DNA from: Capitulum mitella | Taxonomy: Eukaryota > Arthropoda > Thecostraca > Pollicipedomorpha > Pollicipedidae | Length of the DNA: 64,000 nucleotides | Direction of reading: 5' to 3' | Assembly: GCA_030062745.1 (NCBI GenBank) | Contig: CP099852.1 | Location: 20,978,266-21,042,265 of the forward strand | Shown here: in pieces, positions 54,804-64,000 of the stretch | Layout: the number at the start of each line of letters is the position of its first letter | Position numbering within the stretch: position 1 is the stretch's first letter | Made by a program: the position numbers and the translations under genes | Notes under the pieces: model-generated | Database searches by the model: none | Told to the model about the DNA's origin: nothing | Seen by the model: the letters and a program-made list of their open reading frames with translations, nothing else

Positions 54804-56399
54804 TCATAACCCTCCCGTGACTGGACGACCTTCTGCAGAACTGCCGCGCACCTTGGCCCTGCCCCCGTCCGTCGGGGACACAGGCCAAGGCGGCGGGCGT
54901 TTTGTTGTCCGGCCCGCGGCCGGGGAGGACGACGCCGACCCACCCCGCGCCGGAGCAGGGGGAGGGCCCATGGCCGCGCCATCGCCAGACGGCGACGGAT
55001 GGGCCCGGGCCGGCGCAACCGTCGGCCCCACGCCCCGGGCCGCGCGACCCGCAGCCCCCAGATCTGGAGCACCCGGGCGCACGGTGACACCCGTACTCCG
55101 CGGCGCCCCAGGACGGGAAGCCCCGCCCGAGAGCTGCGCCCCCGACGGAGCGGTCACCGGGGAACGTCTCGAGGCCGCGGCACGAGGCGGCGTGGGCGGC
55201 GCGGACGCGGGGGACGCAACAGGTCCCGGTGGAGAGCCGCTCCGCGCCGGAGAAGAGCGGGGTCCCCGACCCCGCCGGACCCCGGTCCATCCACTGCCCC
55301 CGGCCGACGGAACGTCCGGGGCCGTGGACACCACCGAGGTGGCGGGCGCAGGAGGCGTCGGGGACCCCAAGGACGTGGCCGGTGCAGAGGGCGCAGGTAC
55401 GACGGCAAGGCCGTAATGCTTTAAAATGTTAACTAGTTGAGGCAACGTCATCACTTCAGACTGCGTCGCCGGCACAGCAGTCTTCACCTTCGCAGCGTAA
55501 GACGACTTTGGATGTGTCGCACTGTATATTTCTCTTGCCTCTCGGAAGGAGACTTTGCGAGAGCATTTTATGGTCAGGATTTCTTTTTCTCTTATATAAA
55601 CAGGACATGTCCTGTCGAAAGACGCATGTGGCGACTGCGTTGGTCCACAGTTGGCACAGCGCGGGGCATGACCCTCGCAAGCATCAGCAAGGTGCTCTGT
55701 TGACGCACAAACTCCACAGACAGGAGGGTTTTTACAATACGGTTTTGTGTGGCCGAAGCGCTGGCACTGGTAACAGCGCATGGGGTTTTGGATGAACGGT
55801 CGCACCTTGACCCTCAGGTATCCAACGGCTACATCAGCAGGTAGGTCAGGCCGGTTAAACGTCAGTACAATGTTATTTGTGGGACAGAGACGTCCCTCCC
55901 GTCTCACCATCATGCGACGGGCGTCCGTCACACCGAACTCGGACAGTCCATCAACAATCTCCTCGTCGGCAACGTCTCTCAGATCGTAACAGTTTATAAT
56001 CCCTTTTGACAAGTTCTTCATTTTGTGGGGCTCCACAGTCATATTTACCACCACATCTCGTGTCTCCGTACCGTTGCGCACACTGTATGCGAACGTTGTC
56101 GCTGTCAAGGCTTTTTCAGCTTCTTCACTTTTCACAAACTCGACCTCTAGGGAGCCGTCTCTCAGTTTGTCACATCTGATAATTTGTCCCAAACGGTCGC
56201 AGCCGTTACGGCGATGAAAAGGCGACAACGAAGCGAGGGCCTTATCTTTTCCTCGGAAAATCAATACTCGAGCCCCACGGATTTCCGTCCCTCGGCAGGA
56301 GGCAGGGGGACGACTGGTCCGCCCCTCGCAGGGGTGGGAGATGTCTGAGCGTAGAGTTTGGTTAGAGTTTGCCATAAGTGAGATTTGTAATTTCGGCAC
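54804..56399 (-). CDS. ORF1: Gag-like RNA-binding protein with three CCHC knuckles
   Basis: The frame has 531 codons, starting MPKLQISLMANSNQTLR. The middle contains an RNA-recognition-like region and then three zinc knuckles, seen as CYQCQRFGHTKPYC, CGVCASTEHLADAC and CANCGPTQSPHASFDRTC. The C-terminal 170 residues are Pro/Ala/Ser/Gly-rich and very GC-rich in DNA. The protein is expected to bind element RNA. The stop lies about 130 bases before the ORF2 endonuclease. Another Met at residue 9 could be the true start. Confidence 0.85.
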   Translation of the reverse strand: MPKLQISLMANSNQTLRSDISHPCEGRTSRPPASCRGTEIRGARVLIFRGKDKALASLSPFHRRNGCDRLGQIIRCDKLRDGSLEVEFVKSEEAEKALTATTFAYSVRNGTETRDVVVNMTVEPHKMKNLSKGIINCYDLRDVADEEIVDGLSEFGVTDARRMMVRREGRLCPTNNIVLTFNRPDLPADVAVGYLRVKVRPFIQNPMRCYQCQRFGHTKPYCKNPPVCGVCASTEHLADACEGHAPRCANCGPTQSPHASFDRTCPVYIREKEILTIKCSRKVSFREAREIYSATHPKSSYAAKVKTAVPATQSEVMTLPQLVNILKHYGLAVVPAPSAPATSLGSPTPPAPATSVVSTAPDVPSAGGSGWTGVRRGRGPRSSPARSGSPPGPVASPASAPPTPPRAAASRRSPVTAPSGAQLSGGASRPGAPRSTGVTVRPGAPDLGAAGRAARGVGPTVAPARAHPSPSGDGAAMGPPPAPARGGSASSSPAAGRTTKRPPPWPVSPTDGGRAKVRGSSAEGRPVTGGL

Positions 56400-57216
56400 C
56401 AGGGCTCCCCACCCACCTCGGAGCCCAACTGGGGGACGCCCGGCCCTACAAAAAAGGGACGCGGGACGCCAGGGCTACCCCGGTGCTATACGGGACAGGC
56501 GGCGCCTTCTGCCCGGCCAGGTGCAACCGGCGAGACCCCTCCCCGTCCTGACCGGGCTCCAGCGCTGCCCACCCCTTGACCCCGGCCGGCCGGGCCGAAC
56601 GAACCCGAACAAAGCCGGGCTCGACGGCCCGAGGCGACCAGCCACTTGGTCCGCATGGGGCCATACGGACCCGCCCGCCCCTCCCGGATATCAGGACCAA
56701 AGAGGCGTGTTGGCCCCCCGCCACAACTAGCACCGTGCGGCGAGAGGCCTCAACCTCCAGGACTCCGTCAACCCCGGGGGACGGGCCGAGGGAGCGCGGC
56801 TACTCCGATAAAACCGAGAGCTGGCGGACTGGCAGGGTTGCTAGACCTGAGCAGTCAGGGGAAGCTGAGCTGCTTGCTACCAGAGGTGAGGTGAACAAAA
56901 GGCCCGGATATGGGACAACCAGGGTCGGCGTGGGCAGGGGATGCTAGGATCGATACGGGTCAGAGGAATTTCTTGGCTGGGACCCGGGGGGTCGCCATAC
57001 CCCACACCAAGTGGTGTTCCTGCGGGAGAAGCTGGGGACCGAGGGGGCGCTGCTCCCCTACACTGACCGGAGCCAGTGCCCTTCGGTGAGGCACTCTTCG
57101 TCTGGCTCCTCCCCTTTGGCCGGAAGGGGAGCTCCACGAGCAACCCCGACCGCCCGCCGGATCACTGGAGCACACAATCCCCCCCACCACGGAAAGGTGG
57201 TGCCCCATCGGGGGGG
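56400..57216 (-). promoter_or_regulatory. 5' UTR and presumed internal promoter of the retrotransposon
   Basis: The region is GC-rich without a conserved frame, between the ORF1 start and the right end of the element. Non-LTR elements of this type carry an internal promoter here; no specific motif is identified. Confidence 0.5.
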
Positions 57217-57227
57217 CATCTCAACGG

Positions 57228-59490
57228 TGTCAGTGATGACGTGATAGTGTCGGTGCGTCATTATTCTAAAAAAAAAAAAAAAAATAAAAAAAAAAGTTAT
57301 TTGCATTCTCGTCCTGTTTTAGTATTATAACCTACTGTTATCACATGACGGACACCCGAAGACGTCGCGTGGAGTGCATGCCCTCAAACATTTCAGACCC
57401 CTAAGTCTAGATAAGTCTATGATTCAGCCCGTATGGCCATTCCCAGCTACAGCCAATTAATTCGTGAGATATGGCTGGGATCATGCCTGAACTTATAAAG
57501 TAGAGACATATGACTGTGCAATGACGTCACTGTTCACGGAATGTTCTAGGTTATTTCAACAATCTTGCGGAGTTTGCGCCATACACTGAACGGCACTGAG
57601 AGACGGCGGTAGCAGAACCTTCATATAGATGCCTTTTGGTTCTTCTGCCCCATTGAATTCACCGGAATGTCCTTAGTTCTCAGTCTAATAATTTACATTC
57701 TTCGAGTGGTTACAGGAATACAGTTGATTGTGTTTTGACCGATTGCTTGTGCAGCATTTCACCGTGAATCATGCAAGCTGAAATGCATGAAGACACGGCG
57801 AGTTGAACTAGGCGAATTCCCTGCAAAAAAAATTCGAGGACAGGGCATAGCAACGTCATGAGTAAATGTTTTTTCCCCAAGTCATTGAGGGCAACAGTTG
57901 CTGCACGCCCCATTTCCAACACGTCTGGTGAAATGGCTGTTTGAAAATAACAACATGATAACGATCTTTAAGGAAAGTTACCATATTTCTACCTTCCCAT
58001 TTCTTAGGTCAGCCAGGCGAAGTCGCTGGACCAGTACATCGTTGCAGTGACCCAATGAGGCGAAAGCGAAAAGACACGAATATGAGTGTTTATGAACGTA
58101 AATTGTCAATGTCGCTGGCATTACCAGCTGGGTAGTAAAATAAGAAACTGGGTACATATCATCGAAGAAATTAGCTAACTATCATTAACTATGCAATGCT
58201 TAGGCTCTCTCAAACAGGGTAAAATCCAGATTTCAAGGCAAGAGGGGAACAGAGCTTAATTCGCAATGAGGTTCAAGTTAATTCGCAATGACATAGTGAA
58301 CGTAAAAAAAAAACATAACAGACTTACTTCCTGTAACAGGAAATGTCTTCCCGAAATTTCTTAATTTCTCTGCCGAAATACCAGTAAGGGCATTTTTTTA
58401 TAGTTTACTGTCAACATCCAATCATGTATTTTCTAAACAACATTCCTAGTTTTAAAACAGAGGCGATGCACTACCATTCATTCCTACCGGGAGGGTCATC
58501 GTGCTGAAAAACGCAAATCGTCATGGATTAGCGCCGCGGGAATGCGGGAAAAAATCGCAGTAAATCCAGTTAACAGCACGACTTGTTTTGGACGGAGACG
58601 TGGTTTCCCGCAAGGTACGCTGTGATGAAGTGCTCGGCACTCAGCAGTGATGAAGAGGACAGTGGTCTGTTGGTGACTGCGAGGTTAAACGCCTCTCAGT
58701 TTCGTCTAGGGAACAGCAACATCTGTTAATTAACATATTATCGGAATTTATTCCAAGGGATGGCCATTCTATCACCTTCAGAAGGCAACATCATTTTGTA
58801 ATTCTTTACACCTACGGTCGCAGTCAAATCGCCGTTGCCGCTTCTACACTCTGACTACCCGTTTCTTTCCCTTGGCTACTTCACACACGGTCCGGCCTGT
58901 ACTTCCAGTGACGCAGAGATTGGTGCTTATGACTTCTCACTTCCATGAGGCTCATTCTACACTTTAAGGTGAAACCAGATTGAGACATTTAGCGAATCAA
59001 AATAAAGCACTTCGGTCTCACATTTTCTTGCCATTCAACAGGCTGTGTGTGGCCAAAGTGGCATGCAGTTTGAAGTGTTCGTTGGTTTTTCTAAGCCAAT
59101 TTTACGACCCTGTAGGCCTTTGAGGGCTGTAAAACTGCAGTGTGTTTTCTATATGAAATAAATATTACACGGCCATTCATATTTTCTTGTGCGGTTGGCA
59201 AAATCATTCTAATCCGTCATAAGCGACGTTTTTTGCCGTTACGGTAGAGCCAAAAAGCAAAATCTGAACTCGACGGAGCTGCCATTCAGCAGCTGAACCG
59301 AAACCAACGAATTTCTCCGAGCGTGCAACATTCGAAAGGCATGTACGCCATGTGCACAATTTACTGGTCCAGACAGACCTCAAGCGTGCATTCTCGATAA
59401 CAGCGGTGCATCTCGGGCGTGCACATGCCACGCTTTCCAGTCTGGGCCGGGAGGCCCGACAGCCAAACCATTTAACACGCAACGTGGCGT
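57228..59490. other. Unassigned stretch with poly(A) run
   Basis: A near-pure A run lies at 57268-57295, close to the retrotransposon 5' end. Except for one small exon-like piece, no coding sequence was recognised. A TATGAAATAAATATT stretch near 59155 could be a poly(A) signal. Confidence 0.35.
58008..58058 (+). CDS. Possible small terminal exon
   Basis: CCATTTCTTAG is followed by a 17-codon frame, VSQAKSLDQYIVAVTQ then TGA. The acceptor is good and the peptide looks protein-like, but no upstream exon is known. Confidence 0.15.
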   Translation, partial: VSQAKSLDQYIVAVTQ

Positions 59491-59499
59491 TCAGTCTGG

Positions 59500-59605
59500 G
59501 GTGTCCATTTGTATTCTTTTTAGAGGGCTTATGGCCCACCCAGTGTCGATCTGGGCCCACCCAATGTTAGTTTGCCCCCCCCCCCATATTTTCTGCCGGA
59601 TTTGA
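59500..59605. repeat. Dispersed repeat piece, relative at 48185-48280
   Basis: Shares ATTTGTATTCTTTTTAGAGG and the following GGGCCCACCCAATGTT pattern, with a C12 run near 59575. Confidence 0.6.
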
Positions 59606-60330
59606 AGGGAAATGAGTGACAGCAACTGTTACCGTCGGTCGTGCAGCGCCCTCCGCGCAGGGTGACGAAGCCCCAGCCGGCTGGTCCGACCGGCGGTCCG
59701 GCACGTCTCGCCGGACCCGGCAGGCCATCTGTGTTTGCGCCGCCTTTGTTCCGTCCCAAAGTGCGTGGGTTTGTTTGTTGTGAATTAGGATGCACAGCCT
59801 CTTGGGCTCAAGCATCCGTGTTCCGAGTCAAATCTTGTGTCTCGTCGGGCGTCAGTCAATCGTATGAAAAAGTGCGTGGGGCGGCGAAGCCCCAGCCGGC
59901 CCGCCGACCGCCCTGCGCCGGCGGTTCCGCGCTTCTTATCGTACCCGGCCAGCCACCTGTCTTTGCTTTTTACCGTTTGTTCTGTCCCCAAGATACCTCT
60001 CCCCTTTATCTCATGACTTCGTTCTCTCGCGCTGTATAAGCTTGCCGTAAACACGTCCTCTTTGTCTCTCTTCCTGTTTTTCCAACTGTTGTTGAATCTG
60101 TGATGGATGTAATGTAATCCAACTGTTCGGAAGTCTCCTCAATACAGAAATTCGTTGTCAGTGATGGTGTGCGGCAGTGCAATATGTGAGGTGACGTATA
60201 ACAGAAAAATGATAGTCCGCGAGGCTCGGGAGTTTCTTTTACCCTCTCCTCAGTCTCTTTAATGGGAGGTCTCCTTGCTGGCTGAACTGCAATTCTGGAA
60301 ATTAGTTCATTCCTATCCCAGCGCGCTTGT

Positions 60331-60639
60331 TTGAAGTGTTCGTTGTGCTCTAGAGCGTTCGTTCTCGAATTGGAGCTCCTGCCTCACATATACCAGCTTG
60401 AATTTGCTGGTCCTTCCTTTCACGCTGTTGAACTGCAGCATTCTCGGTTAGGACCCGTACACCATCTTGAATTGGATGGTTTTCCCCTTACGCCGCTGAA
60501 TGGTAGCATTCTTAGGATCGTATACACTCTTGAATTGGATGGTTTTCCTTTTATTCTGCTGAATTCTAGCATTCTGCGCCGGCCTGCCCCGAATTTTCCA
60601 ACCTATTCCTCGTTACTTTTTCTCCTGAACCAGACGTAG
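60331..60639 (+). CDS. Hypothetical 102-residue repeat-bearing open frame, copy 2
   Basis: Same frame and length as 3933-4241, with a few substitutions such as Glu for Lys near residue 13. The three leucine-rich units are preserved. Function unknown. Confidence 0.25.
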   Translation: MKCSLCSRAFVLELELLPHIYQLEFAGPSFHAVELQHSRLGPVHHLELDGFPLTPLNGSILRIVYTLELDGFPFILLNSSILRRPAPNFPTYSSLLFLLNQT

Positions 60640-61354
60640 CCCATTTCAGTGTCGCGGATCTCTGGTGTCCACAAAACATACAAACCATACCAGAGAGCCT
60701 TCAGACGGAGGCTAGGCAGTCAGCGGCAGGAACGAAAAGAATGGTCGCAATAGATAAGGTGTAAGCACAAAGTAAAGGATAAAATCTAAAGCAATGTCTA
60801 AAAGTCTTCATCTTTTTATCTTACATCTACATGCATACCTGTACACACGGGGCCAAATGCAGCTTTTTATTTGATAAGTAGCAACAACAGAATTTATAAA
60901 TTTCTGCTGGTCAAAATAAAGTGGGCTAAATCCGCTGACAAACCCACACTTGGGGGAGGTTAGGTTGCTGGGCCTTCGGTTCGCCCCTTCCCTCCAATCA
61001 TTTACCGAAATCGATATCCCTGCGTTCAGTGTCGGGAGTTCACATACAATTTCCATGAATAGCACAGACGCACTTCGCAGGGGCAACAGAGCGAGTGTTT
61101 CTCACGAAACTTCAGTGTTCTTACCTAAATGTAGCGTTGTTGCGCCTCTCTGAACGAGCCACAGAAGCTAGCAGCTCACTACGCACAACGGGGAATCGAC
61201 AACTGGCCATCTGCTTGTCTCGACACGTTCGCCCGCGCGTCGCGATAACTACGCACTTTCCGCAATGCCGCGAGCCGGCGACAAACTGGCCTGCGGCGCG
61301 CCTGCGCACGGCCGCTTCTGATGCCGGACGCTGATTGGTCGGCCGCCCGCACAG

Positions 61355-61441
61355 GACTTGGACTACACCTTTTTGCACACTGATGGCTCCAGGATCCCTC
61401 AGGCCATGGGAGCAGCATTCATAACTTCTGAATTCGATTAA
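61355..61441 (+). pseudogene. RNase H fragment, copy 2
   Basis: Same peptide as 4962-5048, including LHTDGSRIPQAMGAAFITSE, and the same stop. Confidence 0.5.
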
Positions 61442-61479
61442 GTCTAACGGGTTTAACCGATTACATTATTTACACAAGC

Positions 61480-62810
61480 AAACAAAACACTATTGCGAAA
61501 TCCAGGCCATCGTCACGAATTGCAGTATACAAACAATATAATAAGAAAAACCGCCTTACTAAAAGTTAAATGTAAATTGCTTTTTTCCGCACATTCTGGC
61601 CTCGTGCGAGATTTTTCCCAAACGCCACAGCAAACAATACATTGCGCCATAACACATAGTACGATGAATGTCAGTGGAGTCAAAGGGCCCCTGTCGCGGC
61701 ATGCCATTGCTGGCTGAGCCAAGGGGTCCCCTGTTGCGGCAATGAGGCTGATGTCCCACAGTGTGGATTCAACGGAGCCAAGAGGTCCCACGACAGCGCC
61801 CTTGAGCAAGGCGCGTCGTCATATTTTCATGTTTTCATATGCCATATTGTCGTCTGGCGCCCTTGGGCAAGGCGAGGGCTTTTGTTTCGTCTTCTGTCGT
61901 CGTCTTTCTCTGGACCTCTGTTGACGATGTTGACCTACCGATGACACGTGATGGGGTAACTGGGGAGGGGTGGCCGCCGGCCAGGCGCGATTGGGGTGAA
62001 CGGTCTTTAGGAGTGGAGACTGGCCGAGCCGGCCGGCCGGCCGGCTGGAGCGGCGGCTGCACGGCAAAGGCGCATGCTGCAGCATCAGTACCGACTCATC
62101 CAGGTGAAATAAATCCGTGAATGGTGTGATTTCTTGCATCGATTTTGCCTCGGAGCTCCACATATCACCTCTTTCGCTTTGGACCTCTGTTCCGTCAACA
62201 TGACCATTTCTCCACATGCGCTCAAACATTCAAATCTTGAACGACAACTTGCGTCCCTCCTTGACAATTCTTGCCCACCGAATTCAGATGTCAGAGTAAG
62301 TTGCCCGGAGATCTGCAGGGAACCGTGACACATACAGATCCCACCGCTAAAGGGTTTTATTGAGTACAAAATATAGAGTGCAGCATTTGAAAACCAGTGA
62401 GGTTATTGTGTTACCTGTAAGTCCGGAAGCATCAACCCGATCTTCGTGCCGTTCCCTTGTAAGCATGCGACTCGGTGTTGCCTGTGTTGGTGTAATCGAC
62501 GAAATACATCGGTCGGTAACGTCTGTTAAAAATGGTCAAACACTGTTCTCCTGTGTCCGACATTTAATTCGTTTCGTGAGCTTATCAGACATTGCATGCT
62601 ACCATCTGCAAAACCATGTGCTGGCGTGTGGACCAGTCCCTTCGGGCCGTTAGGGGTAGCCCTGTGGGAGACCTCCAAGTTTGTCCGTAAAGGAGGCTCC
62701 TGCCCGATTGTAAAGGAACCCTTGCAACTGTCCACTTCTGCATGATACATGGCTATCCTGTAAAGTGACTTCCACTTGGAAATGCAGGGACCCTGGCCTG
62801 CTGAAGGGTA
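61480..62810. other. Unassigned stretch
   Basis: GCGCCCTTGAGCAAGGCGCG at 61796-61815 recurs as GCGCCCTTGGGCAAGGCGAG at 61857-61876. A (CCGG)n run is at 62028-62043. I see no convincing gene. Confidence 0.3.
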
Positions 62811-62813
62811 CCC

Positions 62814-62823
62814 GCTCTCTGTC

Positions 62824-62862
<39 letters not shown>

Positions 62863-62887
62863 GTTACTCACTCACTCACTCACTCAC
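62814..62887. repeat. Compound microsatellite (CT)n then (CACT)n
   Basis: A run of CT units with occasional G is followed by five CACT units. Confidence 0.9.
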
Positions 62888-63049
62888 TGTCACCTTACAA
62901 GGTATTAAATTTCCCGGCCAACCGAACATGCACAGAACAAAATTCTGCCCACGTATTTGGTAGGAGACATTTTTTTCAATACGTTTGATCCGAATGATTA
63001 CAGGGATGATGTTAGGGATTAGAGCCCATGCCAAGCAGACTCTGTTGCA

Positions 63050-63340
63050 TTGACTCCACCCGCTACACCCGATCGCGTAACTCCAGGTGACGTAGTTTCG
63101 AAAGTTAAACGTGCCGCTAAAGGTGCGACACGATTGTGCGGTAGTCACTTTAACTGCATGTCGGCTAGTTTCCGCATGAACCGCGGAACTAATATCGAGC
63201 GTCGAGGCGACTCGAGCCCGTCTGACCAGAGTCGAGGCGACTCGAGCCCGTCTGACCAGAGCGGGGAGACCAACGCCTTGCCAACTCAGCTGCCGGTCAC
63301 GGTGACAGTCGGCGAATTTGTCCTCGGTGGACTAACATGA
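63050..63340 (+). CDS. Hypothetical 96-residue open frame with a 10-residue tandem duplication
   Basis: The frame contains RGDSSPSDQS twice in a row, encoded by a 30-bp tandem duplication at 63200-63259, and ends with LPVTVTVGEFVLGGLT. No signal peptide or known domain. It may be chance. Confidence 0.15.
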   Translation: MTPPATPDRVTPGDVVSKVKRAAKGATRLCGSHFNCMSASFRMNRGTNIERRGDSSPSDQSRGDSSPSDQSGETNALPTQLPVTVTVGEFVLGGLT

Positions 63341-63369
63341 GACTTACCACCATTCAACTCATACTTCCA

Positions 63370-63760
63370 TCAATTGATATCCGACAAACTAGCATTTATG
63401 TACAAATGTTCGATTAACTCGTTTTCTGGTGAAATGATATTCGACTAATTTGCTTTCAGCTATACGACTTGGCGTCCACTTAGCATTTGAAAAATTGACA
63501 TTGGATCAATTGACATGTCATTTAACACGTTATCAAATTAGCATTCGACTAACTGGCATTTGTCCAACTGACATTCGAGTAACTGGCGTTTGTCAAATTT
63601 AAATTCGACAATTCACATTCGTCAAATTTGTATCCGATCACTTCACATCAGTCAGATTCACATTCGAGTAACTGACATTCGTCAAATTCACATTGAAGTA
63701 ATTGACATTTGGCAAATCGGTATTTGAGCTACTGACATTGAACAAATTGGCATATCGACA
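63370..63760. repeat. Degenerate 15-bp tandem repeat tract
   Basis: Variants of ACATTCGTCAAATTC recur about every 15 bases. On the minus strand the open part (63638-63874) reads as five-residue steps such as FNVNLTNVSYSNVNLTDV. Both the DNA period and the Asn-Val pattern are clear. Confidence 0.8.
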
Positions 63761-64000
63761 TGAACATGCCAATCTGCCGTTGGATTTTTTTGACGATTCG
63801 CCTATTTCACATGTCGGCAAGCAAAAAAAAAAACATGTCCGCAAAAAATCAGTCGACCTTTTTACATTTGACAAAACAGAATTCGACTAAAAGCCCCTGG
63901 ACTATTTGTCCCATAATCGATGACGGGACAAAGCCGAAGCAGGGGCAATGACCACCGTATGTTTACATGTCGGTGGCGAAATAGCACACCATGCGCAGAT

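Larger units (their letters stand above)
50734..57216 (-). mobile_element. Full-length I/Jockey-type non-LTR retrotransposon, 6483 bp
   Basis: CATCTCAACGG occurs at 50723-50733 and 57217-57227, an 11-bp target-site duplication that fixes both ends. In element orientation it has a GC-rich 5' UTR (57216-56400), ORF1 with three zinc knuckles, ORF2 with endonuclease, reverse transcriptase and RNase H, and a 3' UTR of about 185 bp. It ends in ATAACC(AACC)n rather than poly(A). Truncated relatives in the window are at 1-1781, 6750-7543 and 17304-17354. One 19-bp tandem duplication breaks ORF2; otherwise it looks intact, so the family was active recently. Confidence 0.93.
59620..61471. repeat. Dispersed repeat copy 2, with empty MITE site
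   Basis: Matches 1976-5077 apart from the MITE. The single TTAA at 60259-60262 is the undisturbed target. Similarity ends at the assembly gap in copy 1, so the true right end is unknown. Confidence 0.8.

Noticed and set aside
63200..63260. RGD cell-adhesion motif in a hypothetical protein
   Set aside because: Three residues in a tandem-duplicated stretch with no signal peptide; not meaningful alone.

Overview
This window reads as metazoan nuclear DNA, probably from an arthropod (the phylum is an inference from the transposon mix). It has GT-AG introns in phase with each other, TTAA-targeted piggyBac-type elements, I/Jockey-type non-LTR retrotransposons, microsatellites, one exact 500-N scaffold gap (5078-5577) and no operon-like gene packing. 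Most of the length is transposon-derived. No RNA gene or CRISPR array is supported.

Left part (1-12.2 kb): a 5'-truncated minus-strand copy of a retrotransposon whose full-length relative lies at 50.7-57.2 kb. It is followed by a dispersed repeat (1976-5077) carrying a 1222-bp piggyBac-type MITE with TTAA duplications; the second copy of the repeat at 59.6-61.5 kb has the empty site. After the gap comes a decayed non-LTR element (5578-8625) whose reverse transcriptase is split by a nested retrotransposon tail. A TATA promoter-like sequence and remnants of piggyBac and PIF/Harbinger transposases follow.

Central part (12.5-33.6 kb): the most interesting locus. A plus-strand gene of at least 13 exons can be read. 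Exons 2 to 10 join in perfect phase into about 436 codons that look like a tyrosine recombinase (Arg box, Lys hairpin, HSTETAERHY box), preceded by a zinc-finger-like end. It is followed by proline-rich and Myb/SANT-like exons. Its 3' half lies in a 6.3-kb unit repeated in tandem (about 17.2-23.6 and 23.6-29.9 kb), with a third partial copy at 32.1-33.6 kb. Each full unit also carries a second, decayed recombinase-like gene of a different subfamily with its own SANT-like tail. The three copies carry different lesions and show mosaic similarity. A 51-bp retrotransposon tail has inserted in frame in the proline-rich exon of the first copy.

Right part (33.6-64 kb): fragments of CR1/L2-like and L1-like elements, a tRNA-derived SINE head with an LTR-like body, two minisatellites, a spliced DNA-transposase-like pseudogene (41.4-42.8 kb), a strong palindrome cluster, and a possible two-exon minus-strand gene (45.6-46.2 kb). 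Then comes a complete 6483-bp non-LTR retrotransposon with 11-bp target-site duplications and one frameshift, the second copy of the dispersed repeat, and a 15-bp repeat tract. I call no conserved housekeeping gene. All function assignments come from reading motifs by eye, without database searches.
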